A stretch of 64,000 nucleotides of DNA from Argopecten irradians (GCF_041381155.1 NC_091138.1:19407255-19471254); one strand, 5' to 3'; shown: positions 1 through 15,088, counted from the first letter of the stretch. Notes: generated by a model from the letters alone, not told the origin. Numbers and translations are program-made.

Positions 1-1574
1 GTGATATACAAAAAAATAATAAGCAGAGTCTTGTTTTTTTATTTAATTTTTGGCGCGAAAAGATTTAAATATAATGGCTGAAATTTAATGTTTCCAGTGA
101 TCCATCCTACATATAAAATGTTCACTAACAAAGAGATACAGCCTGACTTTGTCTGCTGTGGAGTTATAGTATGGCTGGACCTATAAGTTAACATATCTAT
201 AATTTTAGATCAAGTTGATGTTTAAAACTGTTAGACTGGGAATTTGAAAGTAAATGTCACTTTTATTGAGACTGAATTAATCAATGAACTATATGTTTTA
301 TACCAAACGAAACGTTATAAATGTCATCCTTATGTTTGAAACGAATTCTTTCTAGGCACGTAGCAATGTGCAAAATTAACTTTTATGACTGAATAGGTCT
401 AAAGAAAATGATGTAAGACTTCTATTTCCTCAAATTTTAACCTTGGGTGATTTTTTCTTGTGGATGAGTAAGTATTATAAAATCAGAGACTTCACTTCAG
501 TTTCTTCACATAAACAGTTCGGAACTTATTGAAACCTAAATCATTATGACTCTTCATTCTACCAAAATATGTTTTTCCCACTATCAAAGTGAGCAGTTTA
601 CTAGAGGATCAATTCCAAACTTTAGGTTGACATTGACTTCCTGTATACACCTCTGTACATAAATATCACTGTGATCGCCCGACCAAATTAATTGCCGATT
701 TTCGTCGCCTCAGAAGCACTTATTCAGTGAATATGTCAGAAAAGATTAATTTCGCCATATAACATTACATAGACCCCTTTCTTCGATGTCCCTTTAACAC
801 ACTCCTCTCATTACTTCAGGTGTATCAAAGGTAGTAGACTTTTTGACTTCAAACTATTCAATTTCCAGTTATTCAATACAATTATTTTGTCAATGTGTAC
901 CAATTACTAAGCTAGCGGTGTCAATTAAATTTCTTATCAATAGAGCAGACCATTTAGGTTATCTATTGAATTTAAAATTAAAATTTCGTTCATGTGCTAG
1001 AATTTCATCTGAAATTAAAAATTTACAGGTTAATCACTTCTAAACCGTTTATATGTATTCATTATCCCTGCTATGTTATGGTAGTAAATAGATTTTCTGT
1101 GGTTAAGACTTTGAGGTTTAAATAAATCACAATGCTGATCTACTGAAAAAAGTTCTTAGTTCAGTGATTTTGTTTTCATTTTTAAGATATCATTTTAAAG
1201 GAGTCTGTGGTATATTGTTTAATCATGATACAATGTAACATATTGTTGATGTATATTTTACAAACTTTCTCACACCACATTCGGTGCCATTAATATGACA
1301 AGATGTCTGTTAATGTAGTCATTCACCACTTGTAAACTTGTGATAATATTACTCTCTGCTCTTTTATAGATTGTTTTGCTATGTCAGATACAAGAACATT
1401 TATTTAGGAAACAGGTCATGAGATGTTCAAATGAATTGCAGTAATGAATGTATTTAGAAGAATAGAGGTTGTGAAGTCGGTAAGATGTGGACATCTCTTG
1501 GTACATATTTGACAGGAAGTAAATAGTGTTAATGTAGCAATACATGTATAAATTTACATTTTGTTTATTTGCAG
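1..1574. other. No recognisable gene (intron or 5' flank)
   Basis: AT-rich sequence with only short, low-complexity ORFs. The CH-domain gene that follows opens in mid-domain, so its first exons should lie here or before the window. I could not find an exon with a matching CH-domain N-terminus and convincing splice sites. Confidence 0.4.
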
Positions 1575-4500
1575 TTTATGCACTGGAGATTGGTTTATCA
1601 AACTTTTACAAAAACACACTGGGATTACAAGCCTGCAACAAGAGGTAAATGAACAATATATAAACAGTCTATCATAGGGTGGATACACTACCAAGTTAAA
1701 ACCAAGGGGATGTCTTGTGAGTGATTTATAATTGATTTCCAAGCTCATTTATTCTTGTAATGTTCAAAATTGTGTTACTTTAATGTAAAATTAGGCTCTT
1801 AATCTTAGGGAATAAAAATCAACATAGTACTCAAGTTGAAAAGTTCTGAAAGTATGAATACATATTTTTTTGTTATTTGCAATTTTAAGTTTTGCATTTT
1901 AGGATAAAACCGACCAGGTGAAAACATTATTAGAAGCAGTAGATGAAAAATTAGCTGTTGAACAAGGGATTATCAAGTAAGTACAAAGTCTATTTCAAAT
2001 GTTACATGGACACATGAACTATGCTCTTTGAAACAAATATGAATAACCTTTACTACAAGCAATGTGTATGTACAAGTTTGGTGATAATCTAATCTTTCCA
2101 ATCTAAACACTTTTGACATATCTGTATATAATATGTTCAAAATATTTTATACTACGTGTATTATGATAGTTAAATTTGTCAGTATGATTTTAGTGTGGTT
2201 TATATCTTTTCATATCTCTACATTATTTTTTCAAGTTTTTACAAAATTTTATTTCAATACAGATCTGTAAATTGAAATAGATAATACAAGGCAATGCCTT
2301 TGTAATTTCCCCTTAATTGTGCATAATGGTATAGGCTGCACAGTAAATTTAATCATATTCATATCAATATTTGTCCAAAGTAATTTTCTGTATTGCTAAT
2401 ATGTATTGTAAAAGTACATGTACATGTTTAAGACATTGTAATCATTTTGCTCCATGGTCCGTATGTGCATTGATAGCTACAATGTGTAAAACAATGGATA
2501 TAAACCTGGTCATACTTGAGTAATCTTTTATTCAGCACCAGGGTCATTGTAGAGATTAAACAACGCCAGGTATTTTACCAATCAAAAAACATTCCTGTAA
2601 TTCAAAACATTGGGCTGGATTATGTGTATTATATATTGTACAGGTCATTTAGGCAGATTTAAACTTCTGAATTATCTGGGAACTGATGTCACACAGTTTA
2701 TCATGACAGCTAACGTGCGGATTACCTTTGTTTCAGTCCTGCCGAAGTTGTCGATGGAACAATCGACGAGCATACGTTGATGATATATATCTCTCTGCTA
2801 CAGAGAAAGGTTTGTTTATAATTGGTGAATTTTAAAATAAGAAATTAGCTTAATCTTAATTGGGAATTTGTTGTCAAAATGAAACAAACATTTAGTTTGA
2901 AGTATCATCAGCATTGACTCTTGTATAAAATGATTGTCATAATATTAGAAAAATTTTATAACGATAAAGAATTATGACTTTACTATTGCCATTGAAGCTA
3001 AAATTATATCTGTCATTTAATTGCAAATATATCTTACTGAAATCATTATTCATTATATTCACTATAGAATGTATTGCATTTCATTGATACAGGTAGGAGG
3101 AAATGAATCTGTTGAAAATGGCGATCACAATCCAGGCATTTCAGAACAGGTTAGTTGATACAAAAATCAGGTATTTACCTCATTTTACCGAAGTCATTGG
3201 TTTTATCTTGGTATATGGACTGGATAACGAGTTATCCTCGGTTAGAATCCCTACATGTGTTTTATCACTGAGCAGTATTCATGTACTCTTATGTTACAGT
3301 TGGCTAAGTTGTTTTTAAGCGTCTGACATGACATGATCTTTCTTAAGGCATGAGTGAAAAAGATTCTTAAGGAATGAGTGAAAAAGAGCTACTTAGTGCC
3401 GTTAATTAGCTTTACCTTCATGCAAGAAGTAAAGAAAGACATTGGATCAAACTAGTTGCTAGTAAGATTAAGGGAAAAGGAACAGAGGTCAAGTAGTTCT
3501 AATATGTTTGCCTATTAATCTAGATTCCATTGTGACACTATTATGGGAAACGAACATTTAAAGTGCAACCCTGAACTGTTAGCTAGCTTTAGTGTTGATA
3601 CCTATAGCATTATGTCCTGCAATGGTTGAACAAATTAGTCTATCGAAGTTTATATTGAAAAAGGATTATTAATATCTTGATTTTTTTTTATTTTCAATTT
3701 AGGGATTACCTGATTGGCACCATATGTCCAATGGAAACGTTCATGATGATCAACTAAGTGCAACTTCTGGTTCCATTTCTCTAACCTCTGGGTACAATCC
3801 AAGTGATTCGGATAGAAAAGATAGTGATCGGAGGTCTCCCAGTCGTGACAGATCAACAACCTCGGGGTATAGCGGTATTTCTGGTCAAAGTGACATTGAT
3901 CGCCGACAACGTGGAAGTGATCGCTTGAGAGACAGTTTTGATAGAAAGCAAAGAAAGAGAAGTCCTGGAAGTCCCGGTTTACAACGTCCTCGCAGTCACC
4001 GAGTTATCATGGCGGAAATGAAGGAAAAGCTCGATGTTGAGCAAAGAAAGAAAGAAAGAGAAGAAGCAGAAAGGCAACGAAATGAAGAGGATGAAAGAAG
4101 AAGAAAAGCAAGACTGGAAATTGGTATGAGCCGAGATATGGGCGGGACACCAGGAAATAGAATATCTAGTGAGGATACAAGGCAGATAGGAGAAAGAAAT
4201 TCTTTCTCAGAACAACCTCAATTGATAAGTGCAAATCCTCAGTTATTTCAAGGAATGGGCGGTGTTCCAATTTTCGTCATGCCTAGCCAAGGACCACAAG
4301 CCATGCTTTTGCTTCAGGCTCTTCAACAGGCGCGCCAAGAGGTCAACTTTCACGATACAGAGAAATATTCATCCTCTGATCAGACTTTGCCAAAGTTACA
4401 TACTTTGTTAGATTTGGATGCTGTTGATGAATATAGTCCAATTGTAAATGCAAATGGTGGAGAATCACTTGAATATATTGAAGAATCGCCAGCAAAAAAG

Positions 4501-7500
4501 TCAAGCATTGAATCACCAAGAAGGGGATCACCGAGGAGAGACTCTCCAAGAAGGGAATCTCCAAGGAGGGAATCTCCGAGTCCAAGAAGGGAGTCACCTA
4601 GAAGGGATTCCTCTAGGAGGGAATCACCACGAAGGGAATCTCCAAGAAGAGTGTCCCCAGGAAGGGAATCCCCAAGAAGAGCTGGATCACCTGAATTCAT
4701 ACCAAATAAGCGAGGAATTTTAGAGGTTGTTCATGATCCACTGGAATCAAAAGATGAGATGACAGATTTATCTACAACTGGGAGTGAAGCTGAACAAAGA
4801 CGATTCCCCAGAGTTGATTTAACAGAACCCGTAAAAGCGATCATTGAGAAAGAAAGGAAATCTCCGAGAGATCGTAGTCGAAGTAAATCACCTCGAGAAC
4901 GAAGGTCGCTTACACCTGGAACTTCTGACAATGAAGACTTGACTGACAAATCCCAAGAAGATGAAACAGTACCCAAATCTATACTTAGAAATAAACGTAC
5001 CAGTCCAGAAAGAGCTAGTCGACACGACACGACAACTCCAGGAGGTACTTTCGATAAGCTCCGACCTGATCACTCGCCGTCTTTAGGGAGAAGATCGAGT
5101 CCAGATAGGTCATATCGAGAACATTCTTCAGGAGAAAGATCTCCAGCATATCCTCTATCCGATGGCGAGGAAACCTCAGGTACTAGGGACAATTCTCCTG
5201 GACGAAACATCAATAATGCAGATCCGAACAGACGTCTGGTTCGTGTTTTGAACAGGGAGCTAGAACTTTTACGTTTAAAAATGGATGTTCTTGAGCGAGC
5301 TAATATGTCGGAAGACACTGACTTAGAAAATCTAGAAAGTGTTACTACAAAATTATCCGAGAAAGTGAAAGAAACTCTTAATAAAGCAACATCTTCTCCA
5401 AGGAGACGGCAATCCCCTGAACCAACTAGGGGACGCAGATCTCCTGATTATGAACGCGGACGGATGTTTTTGAAGAAAGGGATTGATTCTCCGCCTCGAT
5501 CTAGTTCTGACAATAGGCCAAGTCGAAGACGTACATCTCCGGAAAGATCATTAGATAGTCCACGGTCACATAGTGTTGGCGACAAAATTCACGAGGATAT
5601 GGATGGTCAAATGACATATTCGCCTTTAACACGTGGAAGGCCTATTAATCTTGGATACACTAGTCCCATACGGAATGTCTCGGAAGAAATCTGGGGAATA
5701 AATCTTTCTGACTTGGATTCAGGCTTTGATCCTGATAGAATGAGGAAGTGGAAGAAGTTGGCATCCATGGATAATGTTACAGATCGGGAAGTTGTTCAGC
5801 TGAAACAAGGCCTAGCCTCGGCTGTATCAGAAATTGACATTTTACAAGCAAAGTTAAATAACGCTAATGCAGAAATCCAGGCTAAAATGTCTAAAACAAG
5901 TGACGTTTTGAATGACTGTCGTTCACATTTAGGAAAAGCTCAAGCAGAAAATATGGAATTACGCACACAACTTGAGAAAGAACGCACACGAAATGACACC
6001 CTAGAAAATCGTATAAGGGATGCAGATGGTAGTCTTAACGCTGCTAAATCAGCCAATGACGACTTAGAAGCAGAGTTAGGACAAACAAGGGCCCTCCTAA
6101 AGGGGACAAGTAAAAAGGATATACCTACACTCCAGTCCCTTATGGATGAGAGGGATGGATTACTCGAGGTTCTGGCCAGTACACAGAAAGAGAACACTAG
6201 ACTTGTTCAGGTATGTTACCTTATACTATTATTAAAACAAACATCATGTTAAGAACAATAAATTGCGCGAAAGGTAAAAATGTAACACATACTAATTATG
6301 TGAACTTTTGTGTAAAATATTATTTAAAGAACCATACCTAGGCAAGGGCTTAAATCTATATACATAATTGACCAAGGAAGTTGTCATATTCAAAAACGAT
6401 GATGTATTAGCTAGTAGAGAAGATTTTTTTGTAATTGTTTCAATGAAATAATGATAACATAACTTTGAAATTATTTTACAAAATGTTTTTTTATGGGTTT
6501 ATTTTTCGTGGTTTTTTTTGGTGAATTTACTTCCCACCAAATTGGATTATTTTTTCAATAATGTAAACATGTATACAAATCAGAATATTCAAAGAAAATC
6601 AATTTATGTATATCACTATCTAATTCTAGACTAAACACGCAGCAGTACTAAGTGCGTAACAGTACAGAAAAGTAATTCAGCTTGATCAAGCAAATACTGC
6701 TGAACACTACTCATGAGATATCGCTAATTGATTTTGACATTTTAAAAACTATTCATTAATATAGGTTTTCGTAGAATGTTTGTTGGGTTCTGAACTTCTG
6801 ATTTAATCCTCTACTACCAACGAAATGTTATATAACATGAGAAGTCGTCTCCACGAATTAAAATTCCAAAGAAATAGATCCATGAAAATTGAGCCCAACG
6901 AAAGTAATTATTGCAAAGTATAAATTTGTATATTTTGTAAATACTTCATTGATTAAACCGATGTGAAGTACGAAGAAAAATAAGTTCCAAAAATAAATAT
7001 TTCGTTCACTTTTATTTCATAGAATATCGAGCAGAGCAAGACACGTATCCGAAAGGGGCAGACAACCGTTAATGACCTGCGGGGAATTTTAGACGAGGCG
7101 ATCAAGGAAAGGCGTCAGCTTTATGATGAAATCAAACGCCTGCAGAATGAAGGACAGTTAACACAAGTGTCGGGTATAATAGGAAAGTACATGGAGAAGG
7201 GTCTTTACGACATGGAAGAGCGACAGCAACACTTAAATGGTTATGTTACAAGAAGTCGATCAGATTCCGATGTTTCGCAGCCCTCGATGTCAGTACCTCA
7301 AGACGTCGTCCAAAGACCTGTATCACCTAGTCCTCTACGCAGGTCCATTTCCCCAACAACTGTTAATAAACAGTTGAATCCTCAACGATCAACATCACCT
7401 TCCTTGGACCGTGTTAGGAAATCGCACGGTCTGACTTCGGTCAACAGTAAATCTGCATCGTTTAACATGTCAGGAATTTCGACAAATCATTCTCTTGATG

Positions 7501-10500
7501 ATGATATTGACGATGAATATAATTATGAGGACATTTCTCCATCTGTGCCATCAAGTTTTCGTGAAATATACCCCCATCGAAGATCACGTTCCTATAAGAA
7601 TAACTTCTCATCATCAATGGAATCAGACGGCAGACGGTCGCCTTCTGACTTTAATGATATGGAAGTGCAGAAACTGATGGCGCAGCAACAACAGCCAATC
7701 GGAAGGCTCGACTTTGACAAAGATTTGGATGATAGTTATTTGGTACGAGCTCCAAAGAAAGATTTTCATCAACGATCACGTAGTCCTGGTCGGAGCAGAA
7801 GTCCGGGAGCAATGGACATATCGGAACTCAGGGATCATCGTAAACCAGTAAGGAGGCAACTTTATTACAACAGTCCCAATCGTAGCACCGGGGGTGATGG
7901 TAGCAACAAAATATACCTTGCCAAACATGATGGACGAGAGTTAATTGAAAGCATTATAGAATCGCCGGTTGATAATAGGTTCAGGGATGCTTCCCCAAGG
8001 GACAAAACTCCACCTGCAAGAAGGTCTGGGTTGGATGTTGATATAGACAACAGTAACAAAATTTTCATTGAAGCGCTGAATAGTGCGGTTCAAAAAGAAA
8101 ATGGAAAACGTTATTTTGACGATTTTGATATTAAGTCTCCAAAATCTCCAATGGATACTAGAAACACTATATTATCATCTAGTCTAGGTCAGGAAAAAGA
8201 ACGAGAAAGATCACAGAGCCCGGGCTTAAGAGGCATCTTAAAGAGTACAAAGGGAGAACAAAACTTATGCATTAAGGAAGGATTCCCACAATACAACCGT
8301 TCATTGTATTCTCGTTCTGTCTCACCTGTGAGGTCACCGAGGTCACTCTCATCAAGATCACCAAGGTCGAGGTCGCCAAAACATTCCGGCAGCGCCAAAC
8401 CACTTTTCGGTGGTGGAGCACCAAAGAGATCTGGAATTGTTCGCAATCCATCAGATCTGTTTTCGGAAGACGGTCTGTCGCCAGGGCGTTACACAACGCC
8501 GTCAACACAGTACCACCATACGCCGCTGTAAGTAAACACATAGTTCATTGCTAGAATGCTATTATTTATAATATCCGGATAATCTGTACTTTTCATCTTT
8601 TTTCATTTATTTTAGAGATATTTGTTATTGAGTAATACATCATATATTTGTATACCAGTACAGTATTTAACATGAGAAAAATCGTGTTCATAAAGACCCG
8701 CAAATCTACATTCTGCGTCAGTTATCGCATCAGTTCTCTCTCTTGATAATATCCGTAGAGTTTAATCATTGCTTGTTAGGAAGTAATGAGTTGTAATCAA
8801 ATATGGCATTATCCTAAATTTTATTTCATCAATGCTTAAGTTAGAGTAGCGTTTTAGTTTGGATGGATATGCTCAGAACTTATTAAAATCAATCGAGATT
8901 TAGTTATGAGAAACAATATTATATTGAAGCTTGAGATTACGTCCTTTTTTACATTTACTTTTATACTAACCCTTTTACATATTTAAACAAATAATTTATA
9001 GACTACTGAAAAATGTTATACTTGCTGTGAAAAGAAAGGAAGTATTTTATAATACTGATTAAAGATACAGGTTTACAAATATTTCATGTCTAAATCTACT
9101 GATACCTTTATTATTTTATAAAAATCCAAATATAAAAAAAAATCAATGTTTATGTACAAGATTGGAGCAATGAAGATTTTTAGTATGTTAAGAGTACTAA
9201 ATACATTTTAATGCCAATAAGACTTTATTATTGGATTTTTTAATTAGTCTTCCTTTACGTTCACAGCGGGTGTAGCTATGCCTTACATAACAGCTTTGAG
9301 TTTACGATAGTAGAATCAAGGATTTTATTATACGACCAGCTGAGATATAGTTTGATATAAGATCCGATCAAAAAGACTAAAGATCATTTAAGGAAATCTT
9401 AATAACACAAATAAATTGTGACAAATGAATTTATTTCGAGTACATGTATATGTATCATAAATTGTATACTTTTTATATACTTTTTATATCATTTAATATC
9501 GATATTTTATTCCAATTTAAACTATATCTCATCTCACACTAAAGACTGTGAACATATCTCATTTGGTAAATCATTATGTCCCCGCCACAACGAAAATTTA
9601 CCTTTTTCGAATGAACGGAAACAAAAGAAAAAAATATTCATACGCATTTCTTTGCAGAATATCCATCATCAAATGCAGAAAAAAATACATTATTACTGTG
9701 ATAAAAATGAACATGAAATACGTTTACAGTCTTCCGTCCAAAGGACGTTGAAGAGTAACCAACCATGTTTAGAAGAACAATATAGACCATGTTGTAAAGA
9801 AAGGAAATAGAATATAAACAAAATACATTTTTGTTTTAATTTTCAAATTTAATTTTATTCATAATAGAATTTTCATAAAAAATGTTGAGTTTTAGCTTAG
9901 GGAGCCTTTGTACCCATGACCTCTCACCTTCATGCTCCAGATGATGGAAAATAAAGCATTGTGTAATAAATATTACTGAAAAATATATCTTATTTGTCTT
10001 GCATGATTAATAGTCGTTTTCTGTTAGGGGTAAGTACTTTGTAATAATTGAAGTGTGTTAAGTGTTCCTACCCTGTTTTGATTTTCCTTATATAGACTAC
10101 ATTGTCTTTTTTTAAAATTTACCTTTCCCTGTGACATCTACGACAAAGATTAATTTGTTTTTGCCATTTTTACAATTTTGTGTTTGATTGTCGAGAATGG
10201 ATTTAAATTTTCCTTTCATCATCCCACCCATTCCCAAAGAATCTTTCCCCTTGAGCCCTGTAAGCCTTAATTACTTTTCTTACACGTACAAAACGTTAAG
10301 CCCAATATTGAAATACTTACAGGTACATTTAACTTTAACGTGATAACTGTCTTCTAAATCGCTTGAATTGATATATACGTCATTTGATTATGTAGTACAT
10401 GTACATGACGTTAACGAAATCTAGATCAAAACAATTTTGTATTATAGTTCTTACTAAAAATTATGGGTATGCTAAACATTTTGGGTATGCTATGACATAA

Positions 10501-12241
10501 ATGAGACATTGTAAATAAGATGTATTTTATGAAAGTGATTGGTCATTTTGATAGTTTTTCATATATTTACCAAACTTCTATTTCTATATTTTACTGATAT
10601 ATGTTACTATATCCAAACGCTAGATAGAGATTTTTTAGATAGTATTACGTATAAAGTTTGCATGTGACTTTATATTCCTATTCTATTGGAGCAGACAGCA
10701 ATCTTCTTCACTCTCTGAAGCAGACAGGAATTATGCTGACCTATTAATTGCAAAATATACGGGTCGTCTTGGTTTCGGTGTCTACAGCTAGCGCCACCTA
10801 TCAGCTCCTTTGGTAGGTTGGTAAAACAGATTTTTTGAGGATGTTTAAACATAATTTCATGTGCACAATTGTGTTCACATATTTTGTAATTTTTGAGTTT
10901 TATAAGTAATTCACATTTGTGGATAATTTCCCCTCACAATTCACCGGTGTCATTAAAGTAAAATAAAAACTGTCAAGCGAAAATTAATTCAACTTAGGTT
11001 AGATTTTTCAGATCATCATACCATTCAGAATGTTGATTTGCGATACTTAGTAATTGTTTAAAAATAAAAATAATTATTCTTTTTAAATGATTTGGTTCGA
11101 GATAACAATATTTTGCATGCTGTAACTGCATGGTTAGTGTCCAGTGATCTATTCAGTGTAATGTTTGTTTGGTGCGATTTCAAATTAACTCGATAACACG
11201 TCACATATCACCACATTTTTGTTTTTAACATTCTAATATAAACACACATGATCACTAAAGCACAAATATATTGATATATTGACTTCTCAGTATTGTACAT
11301 ATTAGTGAAATTTAGGAAAAACATGCATGTAATCATACAAATGTAATCGGATCTGTCAAACTATATTCAATTTAGATAGAACCTGTATAGCCGGGTATCA
11401 ATTCACCTTCCATGTATCATTTTATTTATATCTAGTACAGAGTATATTTTCTACTTTTTATTTATTTGTATTATATACCTTTATTTCAGTTTGATGTTAG
11501 ATATCGTTCTTTGGCACCATAATTTTAGTGTAGCAAGAGAGATAACTCTTGAAAATACCAGTGAATTGAAATTATGTCCTATAAAGGAATCAGGAATAGC
11601 TTCAAATAGGTTAACAGACAGTAAACTGGTTTGATTGAGGAAGGATAGTCCAATAGCTCTCTGATTGGTGATTAACTTTAAAATATGCGGTATCAGGAAT
11701 ATAATAACCTATTGGTTTGGATTAATAAATGTAACCCACTAATCAACAACCTAAAGCTATGGCATGTATTGATAACAAATGGACATAGGAGAATCAACAA
11801 TATACGGCTATGGATTTAAGGGTGGCACATCACCTGCATTAGTTACAGAAGGTTAAAACTGTAACAAAAGTTGTAGTTATACATGGGATAATGTGGTATT
11901 GATCAGCATAGGGCAATGTTAAAGCTGTGTTTCATTTTTGATCTTTCAACATAAAACCACAGTCTTAAAATAACAATAATGCATGAACATATTTTGAAGG
12001 TAATCTTTGCCAGGTTATGTTCAAATTTAATGATATAATTGATGGTTATGAAGTCATATATAATCAGCGGAGGTTCGAGATTTGTTTAGGAAACTAAGAG
12101 TATGATGTTATTTACTTTTCTGTCCTCAATTGATTTACATCAACAAAAGCATATAGTAAATGAAGTTAATTTAGTTAATGGTTTTGTGCTCCTTACAGGT
12201 CCCCAAGTTTGCGGTTGAGCAACAATTCGAGAATGAAGTGA
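1575..12241 (+). CDS. CH-domain, SR-rich, coiled-coil protein (5' partial)
   Basis: Spliced model: exons 1575-about 1645, about 1903-1977, about 2738-2809, 3094-3150, 3703-6210, 7023-8527 and 12199-12241. Each junction has GT-AG signals and keeps the frame. The three small first exons encode the end of a calponin-homology domain (DWFIKLLQKHTGI, then PAEVVDGTIDEHTLMIYISL, resembling filamin-type CH2 domains). The 2.5-kb exon encodes a Ser/Arg/Pro-rich region with tandem RRESP/RRDSP units (4500-4690), a helical stretch near 5230-5370, and a coiled coil from about 5760 that runs across the 6210/7023 junction to about 7240. More SP/RS clusters follow. I do not recognise an ortholog; CH plus coiled coil suggests an actin- or cytoskeleton-associated scaffold, which is inference. 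The last exon is uncertain: the simplest splice ends NNSRMK-stop at 12241, while another frame there stays open to a stop near 12285. Confidence 0.7.
4500..4690 (+). repeat. Coding repeat of RRESP/RRDSP units
   Basis: Short imperfect tandem units of about 15 bases (aggagggaatctcc-like) inside the large exon encode roughly a dozen Arg-Arg-Glu/Asp-Ser-Pro blocks. They leave the reverse strand open as an artefactual GDSLL-rich frame. Confidence 0.75.
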
Positions 12242-14190
12242 CGGATATATCCGTCAATAGTGGATCGGACTCCGGCCAAGAGTAGCAGTTGTTACATCTA
12301 CGTTACCATGTAGTTACTCAGTCATTGTATTATTAGATATGTAATGTGAAACTCCAGGTCGCGCGGGAGTCATAGTGAGGAGGATTTCACCTTCAGGAAT
12401 TTTTTTCTATTGAAGGAATACATATGTTATTGAACTTCTAATTCAATTCAACCATGAAATTTGTATTCTTTCTTTTAAATAACCGAGTTATCTCTCAATA
12501 CCGTTACGGCTGTGATATTTGTTAAAAGTATTTATGGAATGTTTTCCTGCCTACCAAAATACAAATGTATTTTTCTTACAGTAAATAGGAAGCACAATAT
12601 GAACACGTACGATACAGAAAAATATGTTTATTTATAACATAATGCATCCTAATTTTAAAGTATTGTTGATAATTTAAAGTGATAATACATTTAACAGGTT
12701 CAGAAATACGATTGTATATTTGCAAAGCTATGTGATGTATTTTATAGATTTAAACTGCTAGAAAATTTTCGATGATTCTTAAACGTTTTTTTTTAGAAAC
12801 TTATTTATTTAAACATATATGAATATTTACCTATATGATAGGATTTGTCAGAAGGCTGTGTTTTTAACATTCCATGTTCTATGATTCGTACTCTCTTGTT
12901 TTCAACTTTGGTGCTTGTCATTTATAAACCAATCAACTTTAACCATTTACACTGGTGGCCGGCTACATTTATAATAATAATTGATGTTTTTGTATTATTT
13001 ATCAAAGTATTTATTCTTAAATCCGTCCATTTTCTACATTTTATGATTTTTATCTTTTCTTAAAGCTTTATGCGCTTTTAGATTATGTAAATCATTTGTG
13101 AATCCGTCCACTTTAGCTTTTAAAGTTATATCATACACAATACTTATATATAGCTTATATATTGAAGGATTTTTTTTCTTAACAATGACATACATCGTAC
13201 TATTAAATTTTACCTTTAGCTTTCATTTGTCATAATACCCAGTCTAAATAATTTACATGCATAACATGCTATTTATCAAAACCAATGTATTTTAGGGTTA
13301 AGTTAGATTTTTAATTAAGTATTTTTTTGGATATGTGAAAAATATCTTATAATAAAAGTGCCATGAATATCAAAACACAGTCATGCATAAAACATTTTTT
13401 ATTTTAGTATTCATTTCAAAATTTAACATTTAAACGTCATAAAATATCTTAATATAAACTCTAGGGACTCAATATTATATTGGTAGAATAGAAGTAAAAA
13501 CATTAAATCTGTGATACCTCAGTAGTTCATGGATATTAATTTAATGTTACGGATGGAAATACTGTCATTTCTTCATCCATGTTTGCTGAAAGTCTACCGA
13601 GTATTTAAAAAGTCTTGGTGAGTCACGATTTTAAGTGCTAAAATAATTTTGTATTACCTTTATATAGTATCCTTGTCGATCTTTAACAAATAATTATTTA
13701 TTTTAATCTTGTACATTACAATATTCTTGATTTTCTTACACTTTTCAAAGACTGTGATAATAAATTTTAAATGTGTATTTAATTAGAGTTTTTGTAAAGC
13801 TTATTCATTTCTATATCATGTTAAAGTTTTTAACATCGTAATGCTTTGTCCGAATCATGAATTTAAAACAATACTTTTCTGTTGTACTGTAATTGATGAA
13901 TTCAAGAAAAGACATCAAATGCGAGAACACATGATATCTGGCAACGAATGTATCACAAAGACAAGCTGAGTTGTTGACATTTACAACTGTAGGAAACAAC
14001 TCATCTTTTCTTCTAATTTTATTTAAGCCTTTAATTATAACGAGTGTATGGAACTTACCTGGACTGACCAATGACAACAGCTAGATAAACTCAATGTTGA
14101 TTGAATGTGTTGCTAGCGATCTATTGGTTATACCTATTTGTATTATTACATTGTCAAATCTGTATTCATGAAATAAAAGTTCAATTAAAC
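12242..14190 (+). other. Probable 3'UTR of the CH/SR gene
   Basis: AT-rich, no plausible coding frame. AATAAA-type signals occur near 13350, 13757 and 14172 (aataaa in tgaaataaaagttc). The last is a reasonable polyadenylation site. Confidence 0.4.
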
Positions 14191-14599
14191 TTTAAAAAGT
14201 TTTACCATTGAATACGTTGCCATATATATATCAAAACACATTTTTCATACCGCTATGGTCTTTTAACATTATGCAAGCAGGTTTCACAATGGTCGTATTT
14301 TCGTTTTTTTTCCTTTGTTTTTTTTATTCAACCCTGTTTTATATTCTCTGCCTGGGGCCTGTCCCCTACATTTGCCATTTGACTGGGCTGCCTGGCTTCG
14401 GACTCTCCATTACGGTAAGACAAATTTGCGTACTAAAGTTATGGTAGCGTATTACTGAAAAGAAATTGAGGTTTTTCAATGTAAAACCAATTTACATGAT
14501 GTAAAACTAACAATAACTTTATGGGGTTCCACCCTTCTGTCCTCATTCCCTTTCCTCCTCAGTCATTTGTCCTCGTGGCTACATAGAGGTTTTTAGAAA

Positions 14600-15040
14600 G
14601 GGACACCATTCTATATACTCTCGTCGAGTACGAAATAAAGTACGGTAGGGAGACGGGATTCTCAAATATAATGTTTTCAGGGCTATTAAAATTGGTGTAT
14701 GTAGTGTATTTGAATTCTAAAGTTACGGTAAATATTATATCATGAAAAGTGGCTTAACATTGAAAAACTCTAATTTCCGTATAAAAGACTTCTTCTCTAA
14801 AACTTAGCACGATATATAACAAAAAATATTGCAAAGGTAGTATCTGTATGGGATGAGGATACAAAATTATACAAAGGGTGTGGCTTATCCCCTTGGGCCT
14901 GAGGGACGGGGCCAAAAGGGGTCAATGTGTTTATTTCCATATAAACGACTTTTCTCTGAAATTAAGTATGGGATAGTGCTCATATTGCGATGGTAGCATC
15001 CTTAGTGGGAATTCAAAATTGTAAAAATACTGGGACTGAC
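14600..15040. repeat. Decayed tandem repeat
   Basis: Blocks resembling 'ccgtataaaagacttcttctc' recur about 160 bases apart (14776 and 14936), each followed by related 'gcaaaggtagtat / gcgatggtagcat' and 'acaaaattat / tcaaaattgt' segments. This is a diverged tandem unit next to a TIR transposon. No gene seen. Confidence 0.4.
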
Positions 15041-15088
15041 TCTCTACCGTACGGCGGCGTATTAGGGCCACTGCAAAATTTGATTTAT

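Noticed and set aside
4380-4700. Minus-strand ORF rich in GDSLLGDS
   Set aside because: Antisense shadow of the RRESP coding repeat.
9418-9810. 130-codon ORF in the large intron of the CH/SR gene
   Set aside because: AT-rich, low-complexity composition (Ile, Lys, Tyr, Asn), with no domain and no splice support.
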